Origin: Candidatus Zixiibacteriota bacterium | GTDB lineage: Bacteria > Zixibacteria > MSB-5A5 > GN15 > FEB-12 | Reading direction: 5' to 3' | NCBI GenBank assembly: GCA_022571985.1 | Contig: JACZWU010000002.1 | Coordinates: 296,136 to 360,135 of the forward strand | DNA length: 64,000 nucleotides | Part shown: one piece after another, positions 44,346-54,238 of the stretch | Layout: each line of letters opens with the position of its first letter | How positions within the stretch are numbered: the first letter of the stretch is position 1 | Position numbers and translations under genes: made by a program | Notes under the pieces: generated by a model | What the model saw: the letters and a program-made list of their open reading frames with translations, nothing else | Told to the model about the DNA's origin: nothing | Databases searched by the model: none

Positions 44346-46322
44346 CTACTCTTGATAATCATTACTGGCAAGTTCCTGTTTGAGCTGTCTGGCTTTGGTG
44401 ACTAAGTTCATCAGTTCCAGCACATCGTTCTGGCCGGTTTGATTGTAAACATCGCTCGCCAGTGAAAGCACGTCGCCCAAATTTGATCCTTTAGCCCAAT
44501 AAGATTCACGCATAATTTCAGAAAACTCGGCAGCGGCCGCAGCCAGTTTGTAGTCAGGGCTCGAAAATGCAAAGTTGCGGTCAAATATACTTATGGCAAT
44601 GGGCCGGTTGATCTCTTCGACAATACCTGTTTCCGGATTTTTATAACGAATATAGATTTTGCCAATCTGTTTTTTGTGGGCGTCTTTGTTGAACTTAATT
44701 TCGTACAGAGCCGTAACACTGTGGCCGGAGCCTACTTCGCCGCCGTCCTCGTTATCATCACGAAATTTGTTGTCCTCGACGTCGCGGTTTTCGTAACCCA
44801 GCAGGCGATAGCTGCGGACAACCTCGGGATCAAAATCTACCTGAATTTTGACATCGCGGGCTATTACCTGCAGTGCGCCTGAGAGGTTATCTGTAAATAC
44901 TCTTCTGGCTTCGGCGATATCATCGACATAGGCGTAGTAGCCGTTGCCTTTGTTGCCGAGTTTCTCCATCAGCACGTCGTTATAGTTGCCCATGCCAAAA
45001 CCGATGGCAGAAAGAGTGATACCCCGGTCAGCCTGTTTTTTGATTCGCTTAAGCAGTTCGTCTGCGCCGGTAATGCCAACATTGGCCACGCCGTCAGAAC
45101 ATAATATAATTCTGTTTATTTTGTTTTTGTCGAAATGACGCGAAGACATTTCGTAGGCCAGTCGCAAACCGGCGTCGCAATTGGTAGAGCCGCCCGATTG
45201 CAGTCTTTCAATAGCTGACAGGATTCTTTCTTTATTTGCAATTGATGTTGGCTGCAGATGCACTCTGCCGGTTGAGCCATAGGTGACTATGCCGACTCTG
45301 TCATCGTAATTCAGTTTGTTGACCAACAACTTGAGCGCTTTTTTGACAAGCCCGAGTCTGTCTTCGCGCGACATGGATCCGGAGATATCGACCACGAAGA
45401 CAAGATTGGCCGGCTTGCGGTTTTCTTCGCTTATCTTTTTGCCTTTGATACCTATGCGGAGCATCTGGCAGTTTTGTCCAAACGGCGAGCGGGAGCCTTC
45501 GAGATAAACCGCAAAAGTTTCTTCCTGGGGCGCTTTATAGTTGTAACTAAAGTGGTTGACAAATTCTTCGGTTCTGACGGCATCTTTTTCCGGCAGGTTG
45601 CCTCGTTCAAGATAAGCGCGCGCCAGAATATAAGAAGCATCATCGATATCTACTGCAAAAGTAGAAAAGTGGTCATCTTCAGTATCGACAAAGGGATTGA
45701 CGCCATAGTTTTCAAAAAACATAGCGTCATATGGTTTGCCGTTGACTATAGCTGTGCCGCCATGGGCAGGAGGAAAAGGGTTTCTCTTTTCTCGTCTGTA
45801 TAGATACAAATTGGCGCCGGACTGCCCTAAACCGCCTACAGGGTTGTTTATCGTTACGCCGTCTGTCATGTATGAAACTTCATGAGCTCTGCCGCCCCTG
45901 TCTTTGATAATGATCGTCTGATTAGAAGTCTCAAACTTGTCAATAATGTCAATCTGGGCTTCTACGATTATTTTTTCTTTGAGACCCTCAGACATAGGAG
46001 TCAGGGAGTTGTTTAATTCCAAGGTCAAGCCGGATTCTACCGTTACTTGTTTAAGCTCAACGGTCTGGTAACCAACCCCTGTGATTCGAAGGGTATAGTT
46101 GCCCGGCGGGATTTCCTTAATCAAGAAATTTCCTGAAGAGTCGGTGACAGCTCCTCGATTAGTGCCGACTACTGCAATGCTTGCCCCTGCGATGGGCAGG
46201 TTAGTTTGGCTGTCTACAATCGTTCCGGAAATTTGTCCGGTCGGTGCTGCCATTATAATAGCGGCGGCTATTAGCGATACTAAGGCGAGGACTGCCAGGG
46301 TTAATTTGATGTTGTGGCGCAT
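44346..46322 (-). CDS. Chimeric VWA (YfbK-like) protein with CarboxypepD_reg and plug-like N-terminus
   Basis: A 658-residue exported protein. Order: signal peptide or anchor (residues 6-26), carboxypeptidase regulatory-like domain (about 28-105: G-Q-I-S-G-T-I-V-D...G-N-Y-T-L-R-I-T-G-V-G-Y), and a TonB-plug-like segment (about 108-165: I-V-E-A-Q, Y-M-T-D-G-V-T-I-N-N-P-V-G-G). Then come a YfbK-type region from about 210 and a VWA domain with MIDAS D-I-S-G-S-M at 312-317, followed by a C-terminal YfbK domain. Start is backed by AGGAGG. Function unknown; surface protein interaction is likely. Confidence 0.83.
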   Translation of the reverse strand: MRHNIKLTLAVLALVSLIAAAIIMAAPTGQISGTIVDSQTNLPIAGASIAVVGTNRGAVTDSSGNFLIKEIPPGNYTLRITGVGYQTVELKQVTVESGLTLELNNSLTPMSEGLKEKIIVEAQIDIIDKFETSNQTIIIKDRGGRAHEVSYMTDGVTINNPVGGLGQSGANLYLYRREKRNPFPPAHGGTAIVNGKPYDAMFFENYGVNPFVDTEDDHFSTFAVDIDDASYILARAYLERGNLPEKDAVRTEEFVNHFSYNYKAPQEETFAVYLEGSRSPFGQNCQMLRIGIKGKKISEENRKPANLVFVVDISGSMSREDRLGLVKKALKLLVNKLNYDDRVGIVTYGSTGRVHLQPTSIANKERILSAIERLQSGGSTNCDAGLRLAYEMSSRHFDKNKINRIILCSDGVANVGITGADELLKRIKKQADRGITLSAIGFGMGNYNDVLMEKLGNKGNGYYAYVDDIAEARRVFTDNLSGALQVIARDVKIQVDFDPEVVRSYRLLGYENRDVEDNKFRDDNEDGGEVGSGHSVTALYEIKFNKDAHKKQIGKIYIRYKNPETGIVEEINRPIAISIFDRNFAFSSPDYKLAAAAAEFSEIMRESYWAKGSNLGDVLSLASDVYNQTGQNDVLELMNLVTKARQLKQELASNDYQE

Positions 46323-46449
46323 AATCCACCTCCTGCGAAAGATTAATGTTTTGTACTTCTGAGGGGATTACAGCCAAGAGACGGCTTTCTTCCAGCCGAT
46401 GTGCAAAAAATAAACTTTTTTATGATAAAAAATCAGGAAAGCGCAGGAT

Positions 46450-47886
46450 TTACGGGAAAATACCCAGCTCCTGATAAGAGACCGCAATTTTATCAATAGA
46501 ATTCATGAAGGCAGCAGTTCTTAGATCGACTTTATTTATTCTGGCAGATTCATATATCTGATTGTAGGCCTGAATCATGGTTTCTTCAAGGCCCGATCTT
46601 ACCAGATCCAGTTCATCGGCCCCGGTGGCAACTTTGTTGATAAGAGATTGTTCGAATTTTTTCCCGGTGATACTTTCAACAGATTTTAAAATGTTGGTAA
46701 TCATTGACTGGTCAAATCTTTTTTCCATGCGCCCGAAACGTACATGGGACAGGTTTTTTATCCACTCAAAATAAGAGACAGTAACACCGCCGGCGTTTAT
46801 GAACATGTCTGGTAAAATATAAGCACCTCTTTCAAGCAGGATTTCGCTGGCAAGAGCGGTGGTTGGTCCGTTGGCTCCTTCAGCAATGATTTTTGCCTTA
46901 ATATTAGGTGCATTGATTCGGGTAATCTGGTTTTCTAATGCCGCCGGCACCAAAATGTCGCATTCAAATTCAAGCGCCTGACTTGGATCTTCATATCCTT
47001 CGGCTCCGGGAAAGCCCTGCGTCTTGCCGGTCTCCTGGCGGTAGCTCATAAGCTTTTCGATGTCAATGCCTTTTGAATCATAAAGTGAGCCGTCGTATTC
47101 GGCAATTCCGACTATAATTGCGCCGGCTTCCTCTAGGAATTTGGCGCTGTGATAGCCGACATTTCCCAGTCCCTGCACAACCACGCGCTTGCCTTCGATA
47201 CCATTGGATAGTCCCAGCTTTTTCATCTCTTCAGTATGCTGACAGGCTTCACGTATACCGTAAAAGACCCCCAGGCCGGTTGCTTCGGTTCTGCCCCGCA
47301 CGCCGCCCTGCGATACAGGCTTGCCGGTAACACAGCCGTAAGCGTTCATGTCGTCCCCTTTCATAGCCAGATAAGTATCTAAGATCCAGGCCATTTCTTT
47401 TTGGCCGGTGCCGTAGTCTGGGGCGGGAACATCTATAGATGGTCCGATAAAATTTTTCCTAATCAGTTCGTAGGCATAGCGTCGGGTGAGTCTCTGCAAC
47501 TCAGGCTCTGAATACTTGTGGCGGGCAATTTTTACGCCGCCTTTGGAACCTCCGAAAGGAACATCTACTATGGCGCACTTATAAGACATCAGTGCTGCCA
47601 GCGCCATAACTTCGTCTTCAGTTACATTGGCGGCAAAGCGGATGCCTCCCTTGCCGGGAAGTTTATGATGGCTGTGCTCGGCCCGCCAGGCTTCGATAAC
47701 TTCTATTTCACCATTATCCAACTGCACCGGAAACTTCATGTGATAGACGCTGTTGCAGGCTTTTATCTGTTTGAGAAGACCTTCGGGGTGTTTGGTAAGA
47801 GCGGCGGCTTTATCAAAATTCTTGTTTACTTGTTCAAGGAAACTTGGCTCTTGAAAAGATGTCTGTGGTTCGGCTACTGTCGTCAT
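46450..47886 (-). CDS. gdhA: Glutamate dehydrogenase (Glu/Leu/Phe/Val family)
   Basis: A 478-residue enzyme with the substrate-binding lysine in P-F-G-G-S-K-G-G-V-K, P-A-P-D-Y-G-T-G, and the Rossmann motif V-Q-G-L-G-N-V-G. It interconverts glutamate and 2-oxoglutarate plus ammonia. Start ATG 47886 is preferred over TTG 47898 because GGGA precedes it and the family starts nearby. It lies upstream of the VWA gene with 127 nt between; co-transcription is uncertain. Confidence 0.92.
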   Translation of the reverse strand: MTTVAEPQTSFQEPSFLEQVNKNFDKAAALTKHPEGLLKQIKACNSVYHMKFPVQLDNGEIEVIEAWRAEHSHHKLPGKGGIRFAANVTEDEVMALAALMSYKCAIVDVPFGGSKGGVKIARHKYSEPELQRLTRRYAYELIRKNFIGPSIDVPAPDYGTGQKEMAWILDTYLAMKGDDMNAYGCVTGKPVSQGGVRGRTEATGLGVFYGIREACQHTEEMKKLGLSNGIEGKRVVVQGLGNVGYHSAKFLEEAGAIIVGIAEYDGSLYDSKGIDIEKLMSYRQETGKTQGFPGAEGYEDPSQALEFECDILVPAALENQITRINAPNIKAKIIAEGANGPTTALASEILLERGAYILPDMFINAGGVTVSYFEWIKNLSHVRFGRMEKRFDQSMITNILKSVESITGKKFEQSLINKVATGADELDLVRSGLEETMIQAYNQIYESARINKVDLRTAAFMNSIDKIAVSYQELGIFP

Positions 47887-48015
47887 AATTTTTCCCAACT
47901 TCAGGGGACAAACATATGTATGCTTATCGGTAAAACAAAGAGATAAATGACGAAAGTCTGTAGAAAGTAGAAAATCTGTTGATTAGTCGAAAGTTCATTT
48001 ATTTAGCGATTAAAA

Positions 48016-51000
48016 CTACTTCTCCAGCATTGGTTCTGCTGTAAGAGAGCTTTCTGACAATCCCAGCAGCGAGCGGATTTTGGCTGTTATCTCAATAGCA
48101 TAAGAGAATACCAGTGGCGTTAACAGCAGGGTTATGACCGACGACAGGGCCAGTCCGCCGATTACGACCGCTCCCAGCCCGCGGTAAAGTTCCGACCCCG
48201 CTCCCGGCATAATCACCAGGGGCAGCATGCCAAAGGCTGAGGTGGCTGTTGACATGAAAATAGGACGGACCCGGACTCTCACAGATTCTTTGACAGCTTC
48301 TCTTTGATTCTGTCCTTCTCTTATGAGCTGCAGGGCATGGTAGACTATTAAAATTGAGTTGTTTATAACAGTACCCACTAATATCACAAAACCGAGCATT
48401 GTCAGGATATCCAGCTGTAAATTTGAATCAAAGAGCTGTACCATCCGCAGACCCAGGACACCGCCGAAAGTAGCCAGTGGTACGGTGACCAGAATTACTA
48501 AGGGATAGGTAAACGATTGAAACAACGCTGCCAAAAGCAGATAGGTCAAAAGTATAGCCAATAAGAAATCGGCAACGAGTTCGCTCCTGAGTTTCGATAA
48601 GTCATCGGCAGTTCCGGCCAGCTTAATATCATACAAGCCGCCAATTTGGCCTTCCTGTCTAAGCGGATCGATAATCTGTGTCCGTACCGAGGCGATGGCG
48701 TCTTCTAAAGCGATATTATCGGGCAGAGTAGTTTCGATTGAAACGGCTCTTTGTTTTTCTCTGTGATTTATCTGCACCGGTCCCTGATGCATCTCTATTC
48801 TGGCAACATCGCCGACAGTTATTATTCTGCCGCCGGGAGTAGCAAGCGGCAATTGTGCTATATCCTGGGTATGGCGGGTCCAGCTGTCGTCCCCTTTTAA
48901 TATCAAATCAAGTTCACGTCCCTGATGGTAGTACTCGCTTACTCTGGCGCCATCAACCAGCGCGTTTACCGCCTGTCCGATTTCACGAGCGTTAAAACCG
49001 GCATCAGCAGCACGCACCCGGTCGGGGTATATTCTTACTTCCGGATTTCCTAAATCCAGGCCCGGTATCGGCCGTGATTGCGCGCCCGGTATAACCTGCC
49101 CCATTTTCTGAAAAACTTGAGCTGCAACAGCCAGAACTTTGTTTAAGTCCGGGCCGGTGACATCAAGACGGATAGAGCGGGTGCCGGCAAAGCCACGCGA
49201 GAAAAGTGACATCTGGTTAGCAAATCCATAAGTGCCTGGTATTGAAAAAATAGCTTTGTTAGCAACCGGCACAAGTTCTGAGCCTTTGCTTTCATCCCTG
49301 GACCTCATGCCCATAAAGGCCATGTTGGAGAGAGCTACATAGAAGAAGTTATCGACCCCGCCTCCCGGCAGATTCTCAGCTTCGGCCGCCTCTGTTTCCC
49401 AGAGATAATTCAGGTTTGATTCAAGACTTTTCCCAATTTCAATCATTTCATCCATATTGTATCCGGGAGGCGGGATAATAACACCAAAGACAAAGTTCTG
49501 GTTACCATTGGGGAGATATTCTGCCGGGGGCAGCAACAGCCAGGAAAGCCCTAATGAGAAGAATATGATACCTGAAGTTGTTAACAGTCGTCGCATTGGC
49601 GCGGCGTTAATGAAATCAACAAATCCGGCAATTTTATTGGCCAGCCGGCCAAGTCTGGTTTGGCTGGGGTCTTTGCTTTTCAGGCTATCGGCAATTTTTA
49701 AAAATCTCGACGAAAATGCCGGAATCACCGTCATTGAAACAATTAGCGAAACAGTAATGGCGCTGCAAAGAGCTATAGCAATATCACGGAAAAGCTGACC
49801 GGCACGTTCTTCGATAAACAGCACTGGCAGGAAAACAGCAACAGTTGTCACAGTTGAAGCAAATATGGCTCCCCAGACTTCGGTGGTGCCGTCGCGCGCC
49901 GCCTGCCAGCGGTTTTTACCCATTTGCATATGCCGGTAAATATTTTCAAGCACCACAATGGCGGCATCGACCACCAATCCTACCGCAAAAGCCATCCCCG
50001 CCAGGGAAATGACATTGATCGTCCTGCCGAACAAAGCCATTGTCAAAAATGTAGTAATAATTGAAATCGGTATAGAAACTGCAACTACCATAATGGAACT
50101 AAAAGAGCGCAAAAACAAAAAGAGTACAATAATAGCTAAAAAGCCGCCGAGAAAGATATTGGTGAAGACCAAATCGATAGCCGAATTGATGTACACAGAT
50201 TCGCTATATACGTTTTCAATCCTGAGTCCTCTCGGCTCCATAATCTCTTTGTTGATGAGTTCCATTTCTTCCATGAGGCCGCTCAGCACCTCCAGAACAT
50301 TGGCGCCGACCTGACGCTGAGCATTGAAGGCCATTGAAGGTTTCCCAAGATGCCGTACCAGAGCCCTCGGTTTTTCGTAACCAAGTGTTACGCTGGCGAT
50401 ATCGCCGACCCTGATAGGCACGTTATTGCGAACTGTGATTACAGTCTGCTCGACATCTTCAACGCTGTCATATCGGGAAATAGTTCTGACAACATAGCGG
50501 CGCTTGCCTTCGCTAAAATCCCCGGCAGATATATCTCTGTTTTCTGCTCTCAATGCGTTTTGGAGCTGCAATATAGTAATGCCGGATGAGGCCAGCTGTC
50601 CCGGGTCAAAGGTGACGTGAAGTTCCCGCTCCAGTCCGCCAAACAGGTTGATCCGCGAAACCCCGCCGACTCGTTCCATGCGCGGTTTGACCAGATCATC
50701 AATCATGCTGTAGAGTTGAGGGACATAGACGCTGTCGTTCTCGGATTTAATTACGAACCAGGCTACGGCGCCTTCGAATCTGCCCGAGGAGCTTATAATC
50801 GGCTGGTCCGCATTCTGCGGATAAGAGGGCACTTCGTTGAGCTTATTGGTAACTCTCACCAGTGCCGCTGAGATATCTGTGCCGACCGGAAATTCCATGG
50901 TTACGACACCGTTGCCGTCGCTTGATTCGGAATTCATCTGCAGCACACCTTCAATAGATTTGAGGTATTCTTCCTGCTTGTTGATAATTTCTTTTTCGAT

Positions 51001-51174
51001 TTCTTCAGGGGAGGCGCCGGGCCAGATAGAGGTAACCGTTATAATAGGGCGTTCAACTTCGGGCGTAAGCTGTACCGGCACTTTACTCAGTGCCACAAAT
51101 CCGGCCAGAACAGCAATGAGAACTCCGACAATAACTGTTACAGGATATTTGATAGAAGAATTAATTAAGCTCAT
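48016..51174 (-). CDS. RND-family efflux transporter (AcrB/HAE1-like)
   Basis: A 1052-residue protein with 12 membrane helices and two large periplasmic loops in the RND pattern. N-terminal S-I-K-Y-P-V-T-V-I-V-G and P-G-A-S-P-E-E-I-E-K-E-I are typical. Helix 4 has G-L-V-V-D-A-A-I-V-V-L-E-N, so only one of the two proton-relay aspartates of AcrB is present, as in many HAE1 pumps. It forms an operon with the upstream adaptor (23-nt gap). No outer-membrane factor gene is in the window. Confidence 0.94.
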   Translation of the reverse strand: MSLINSSIKYPVTVIVGVLIAVLAGFVALSKVPVQLTPEVERPIITVTSIWPGASPEEIEKEIINKQEEYLKSIEGVLQMNSESSDGNGVVTMEFPVGTDISAALVRVTNKLNEVPSYPQNADQPIISSSGRFEGAVAWFVIKSENDSVYVPQLYSMIDDLVKPRMERVGGVSRINLFGGLERELHVTFDPGQLASSGITILQLQNALRAENRDISAGDFSEGKRRYVVRTISRYDSVEDVEQTVITVRNNVPIRVGDIASVTLGYEKPRALVRHLGKPSMAFNAQRQVGANVLEVLSGLMEEMELINKEIMEPRGLRIENVYSESVYINSAIDLVFTNIFLGGFLAIIVLFLFLRSFSSIMVVAVSIPISIITTFLTMALFGRTINVISLAGMAFAVGLVVDAAIVVLENIYRHMQMGKNRWQAARDGTTEVWGAIFASTVTTVAVFLPVLFIEERAGQLFRDIAIALCSAITVSLIVSMTVIPAFSSRFLKIADSLKSKDPSQTRLGRLANKIAGFVDFINAAPMRRLLTTSGIIFFSLGLSWLLLPPAEYLPNGNQNFVFGVIIPPPGYNMDEMIEIGKSLESNLNYLWETEAAEAENLPGGGVDNFFYVALSNMAFMGMRSRDESKGSELVPVANKAIFSIPGTYGFANQMSLFSRGFAGTRSIRLDVTGPDLNKVLAVAAQVFQKMGQVIPGAQSRPIPGLDLGNPEVRIYPDRVRAADAGFNAREIGQAVNALVDGARVSEYYHQGRELDLILKGDDSWTRHTQDIAQLPLATPGGRIITVGDVARIEMHQGPVQINHREKQRAVSIETTLPDNIALEDAIASVRTQIIDPLRQEGQIGGLYDIKLAGTADDLSKLRSELVADFLLAILLTYLLLAALFQSFTYPLVILVTVPLATFGGVLGLRMVQLFDSNLQLDILTMLGFVILVGTVINNSILIVYHALQLIREGQNQREAVKESVRVRVRPIFMSTATSAFGMLPLVIMPGAGSELYRGLGAVVIGGLALSSVITLLLTPLVFSYAIEITAKIRSLLGLSESSLTAEPMLEK

Positions 51175-51197
51175 CTAAGTATTTTCCGGATATAAGA

Positions 51198-52304
51198 TTA
51201 TGAATCGTCTTCTTGCTGCCCGTTTTCAGGTACTGATTGCGGCGGGGGACTGTCGGAAGTTTTGACCGGGCTTCCGGGGAAAATTCTTTCATTGCCTCTG
51301 ACTACTACTATCATGCCCTCGGTCAAGCCGGTCCCTTCAATTGCGATTTTTTGCCCCTTCGTCGACGATGTTAAGACTGAAATAGAGGCCGCTTTTCCAT
51401 CGTTGATGGTATATATCATAGTTTGATTTCCCTGCCTGACGATGGCATCTTTGGAAACAGCCAGACTTGAAAATGTTTCATCAAGTGAAAGGATGGCACG
51501 CACCAGCATGCCGGCACCAAGAAGCCCCTGGCTATTATCTACCGAGACAATAACCGGAAAAGTGTGCGTGGCCGAAGTAGCATTCGGAGCTATGCCTGTA
51601 ACAATCCCTGTCATGGGAGCCTTTTCTTTGGCTGAAGTATATATTGTAACCTCGGTTCCGGTCTTCAGGTGGCCAAAATATCGCTCTGGCAGGTCAAGCT
51701 TGATTTTAATTTTAGAAAGCTGAGTCATCTCAAAAACAGGTGAGCCTTCTTTGACCCATTCTCCAACTGCAGTCAACTGGTTGCCGGTGTAGCCGGAAAA
51801 TGGCGCCCGTATGGTGCAGTCGGCCAGGTCGTGAGCCAGCCTCTCCTGTTCAGATTTTAACTGGTTATATTTTTCATTGGCAATAGCAGCCATCGCCCGG
51901 GCAGAGTCAATTGCCAGTGCAGAAAGCAAATTTTTACTATAGAGGTCTTCCGCCCTTTTAGCAATTTTTGCAACCAGTGCCGCTTCTATTTTGGCCTGGT
52001 TAGCTTCGGCAGTCTTGGCTTTGTAGGAAAGCGCAATTCGGGTGGTATCAAGCCGCACCAGAGCCTCCCCTTTACTCAGTCGGTTGCCTTCAAGGGCACT
52101 TATTGATACGACCTGTGCCGCTACTTTTGAAACTACTCTGCTTTGATAGAGAGCTTCAGTTCTGCCTACCAGAGTTATCTGGTCATGGAAATCGAGCCGT
52201 TCAACCTTTTCAGTAACCACCAGGGTTGGAGGCATTTGCTGGGCAGAGGCAATAGAATGAAACAGGAAAAAGGCAATTGCTATTGTGAAGCGTAATTTAT
52301 CCAT
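51198..52304 (-). CDS. RND efflux periplasmic adaptor
   Basis: A 368-residue protein with signal peptide (M-D-K-L-R-F-T-I-A...I-A-S-A-Q-Q), lipoyl half-motifs (S-K-V-A-A-Q-V-V...G-E-A-L-V-R-L-D and C-T-I-R-A-P-F-S-G-Y), a helical hairpin (about residues 95-155), a beta-barrel domain and a Pro/Glu/Gln-rich tail. It links the RND pump to an outer-membrane channel. Confidence 0.92.
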   Translation of the reverse strand: MDKLRFTIAIAFFLFHSIASAQQMPPTLVVTEKVERLDFHDQITLVGRTEALYQSRVVSKVAAQVVSISALEGNRLSKGEALVRLDTTRIALSYKAKTAEANQAKIEAALVAKIAKRAEDLYSKNLLSALAIDSARAMAAIANEKYNQLKSEQERLAHDLADCTIRAPFSGYTGNQLTAVGEWVKEGSPVFEMTQLSKIKIKLDLPERYFGHLKTGTEVTIYTSAKEKAPMTGIVTGIAPNATSATHTFPVIVSVDNSQGLLGAGMLVRAILSLDETFSSLAVSKDAIVRQGNQTMIYTINDGKAASISVLTSSTKGQKIAIEGTGLTEGMIVVVRGNERIFPGSPVKTSDSPPPQSVPENGQQEDDS

Positions 52305-52549
52305 TTATTCAAAATCCCTTATGCTTTCAAAAAACTCTCTTATTAGGAATAGGCATTAAATGTTTAAACGATTAAGCCGTCAAATTGTTTTCAATATACC
52401 ACTTTTTTCTGCATATTGGAAATCACAGATATTGTAAAATTCTGGAGATGTTAGGTAAATCTAAAAAATTGCAACTACTGACAGTTTGAAGGGTTCAATA
52501 TTTTTACTGGACATAATTGGCTAAATATTGCATTTGCAGAGGAATTGAG

Positions 52550-53428
52550 ATGAAATTACCGTCCCGGAAAAAAAATAATGTACGTCTTTCTATGCTTTAC
52601 TTACTAACAGCTTTATTCTTATCCGGAAATTCTGTTCAGGCTAAGCCTGTCCAGGCCGGGCATGTGGAAGTTGAGCTTATTTCAGAGAATAGCTCTATAG
52701 CCCCGGGTGAACCGTTTTGGGTCGCTATAAGGCTCAGGATGGATGACGACTGGCATATTAACTGGTCAAATCCGGGTGATTTTGGGCTGGCCCCGACTAT
52801 TGTCTGGCAGCTTCCGGCAGGATTTACAGCAGGAGAAATCGAGTGGCCTGTTCCAGAGCGCCTGATATTCTCTCCGTTTGTAGGTTATGGCTATGAAGGC
52901 GAGAAAATTTTGCCGGTTAAGATCAGTCCGCCGAAATCTGTTTTATCGGGATCTGAGATAAGAATCGAAGCTGCCGCTGACTGGGTTGTCTGCGGCGAAG
53001 TCTGCATTCCGGGAGGTGCCAAATTGTCTCTGCAGCTAAATGTTGTTGAGAGTTCTCCGCTGCCGGATAAAAACTGGGCTCATTTTTTTGACAGCTTTAG
53101 AAAGGCCGCACCTCAAGTGGACAGTTCCTACAGAGTCATCTCCAAGCTGACCGAAAATGCTCTGTATATTTCGGTGGCTCGAAATTCATCTGATAAGATG
53201 CAGATAGACAGCCTCATTTTTTACCCTGAATTTAACGGGCTAATCAAGAACGCTGCCTCTCAAAAACTTTCAAAAGATGAATCTGGTTACGTTCTCAAAA
53301 TAGAACGGGACCCGTTGGGTGTTTCACCGCCGGAAAGACTTAAAGGGATAATGGTGCTGCGGAAAAACAATGACTCAAAAACAATAAAAACGAATTTCAA
53401 ATTTGATGTTCTGTTAGAAAAAAAATGA
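52550..53428 (+). CDS. Stand-alone DsbD alpha-domain-like protein
   Basis: About 292 residues with signal peptide (M-L-Y-L-L-T-A-L-F-L-S-G-N-S-V-Q-A). It matches the N-terminal domain of ScsB/DsbD-type proteins: W-H-I-N-W-S-N-P-G-D-F-G-L, Y-G-Y-E-G, and W-V-V-C-G-E-V-C-I-P with the redox cysteines at about 148 and 152. The transmembrane and thioredoxin domains of full DsbD are absent. Start ATG 52550 has AGAGGAAT upstream; an in-frame TTG at 52517 is less likely. Probably a periplasmic thiol-disulfide carrier working with the next gene. Confidence 0.8.
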   Translation: MKLPSRKKNNVRLSMLYLLTALFLSGNSVQAKPVQAGHVEVELISENSSIAPGEPFWVAIRLRMDDDWHINWSNPGDFGLAPTIVWQLPAGFTAGEIEWPVPERLIFSPFVGYGYEGEKILPVKISPPKSVLSGSEIRIEAAADWVVCGEVCIPGGAKLSLQLNVVESSPLPDKNWAHFFDSFRKAAPQVDSSYRVISKLTENALYISVARNSSDKMQIDSLIFYPEFNGLIKNAASQKLSKDESGYVLKIERDPLGVSPPERLKGIMVLRKNNDSKTIKTNFKFDVLLEKK

Positions 53429-53528
53429 ATATTTAAAAATTGTAAAATGTAAAGAATAAACTACATAATTGAAACCCCGCAAGCTATGTGGTTGAATTTT
53501 AATCGGGAATTGAAAAGGAAAAAGAAGA

Positions 53529-54176
53529 ATGAAAAAGTTTTTTGGAATAGCGGCTCTGGCTGCGATGCTTGCGCTTGTTTTTACAGTTTTTGTCTTGTCT
53601 CAAGACAGTAAAGAAGAAAAAGTGGAAGTTACTATAACTGCAAAGATAGGTCAGCCTGCCCCAAATTTTAAGCTCAGCAGTGCCACTGGCAAAGAGCATT
53701 CGCTGTCTGACTACAAAGGTAAGTGGGTTGTTTTAGAATGGATAAATCTGCAATGCCCGTTTGTGCTCAAACATTATAATTCAAAAAACATGCAGACACT
53801 TCAGCAAACTTACACCAAAAAAGAAGTTGTCTGGCTCTCCATTTGTTCGTCTGCTCCCGGTAAGCAGGGGAATTTTTCAGGGGAGGAGCTGACCGCCAAA
53901 ATAAAGGAAGTTAGTTCCAACTCTACTGCCTATCTGATTGACGGGGATGGAAAAGTAGGCCACACCTATGGCGCCAAAACGACGCCTCATATGTTCATTG
54001 TTGATCCAAAAGGTGTTTTAGTCTATGCCGGAGCTATTGATGATAAGTCCTCAACAAAAATTGAGGATGTTAAAGGCGCTGCAAACTTTGTGGCGGCAGC
54101 GCTTGATGCCGGACTGGCAAATAAAGAGATAAAGGTCAGCAGCACTGTTTCATATGGCTGCAGTGTTAAATATTAA
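53529..54176 (+). CDS. Exported thioredoxin-fold/peroxiredoxin-like protein
   Basis: A 215-residue protein with signal peptide (M-K-K-F-F-G-I-A-A-L-A-A-M-L-A), then A-P-N-F-K-L, the reactive Cys76 in N-L-Q-C-P-F-V-L-K-H-Y, Cys106, and the C-terminal Y-G-C-S-V-K-Y with Cys211. This is the PRX-like group often annotated as thioredoxin family protein. It lies 100 nt downstream of the DsbD-alpha-like gene and probably receives or donates electrons in that pathway. A strong terminator follows. Confidence 0.83.
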   Translation: MKKFFGIAALAAMLALVFTVFVLSQDSKEEKVEVTITAKIGQPAPNFKLSSATGKEHSLSDYKGKWVVLEWINLQCPFVLKHYNSKNMQTLQQTYTKKEVVWLSICSSAPGKQGNFSGEELTAKIKEVSSNSTAYLIDGDGKVGHTYGAKTTPHMFIVDPKGVLVYAGAIDDKSSTKIEDVKGAANFVAAALDAGLANKEIKVSSTVSYGCSVKY

Positions 54177-54188
54177 GATAAGTTCAAA

Positions 54189-54220
54189 AAAGCCGCCCTA
54201 TTTTTCAAGAGGGCGGCTTT
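54189..54220. terminator. Bidirectional rho-independent terminator
   Basis: Perfect 11-bp inverted repeat AAAGCCGCCCT (54189-54199) / AGGGCGGCTTT (54210-54220), flanked by A-run on the left and TTT on the right, between convergent genes. Confidence 0.9.
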
Positions 54221-54238
54221 AAACATCTGTAATTTCTT

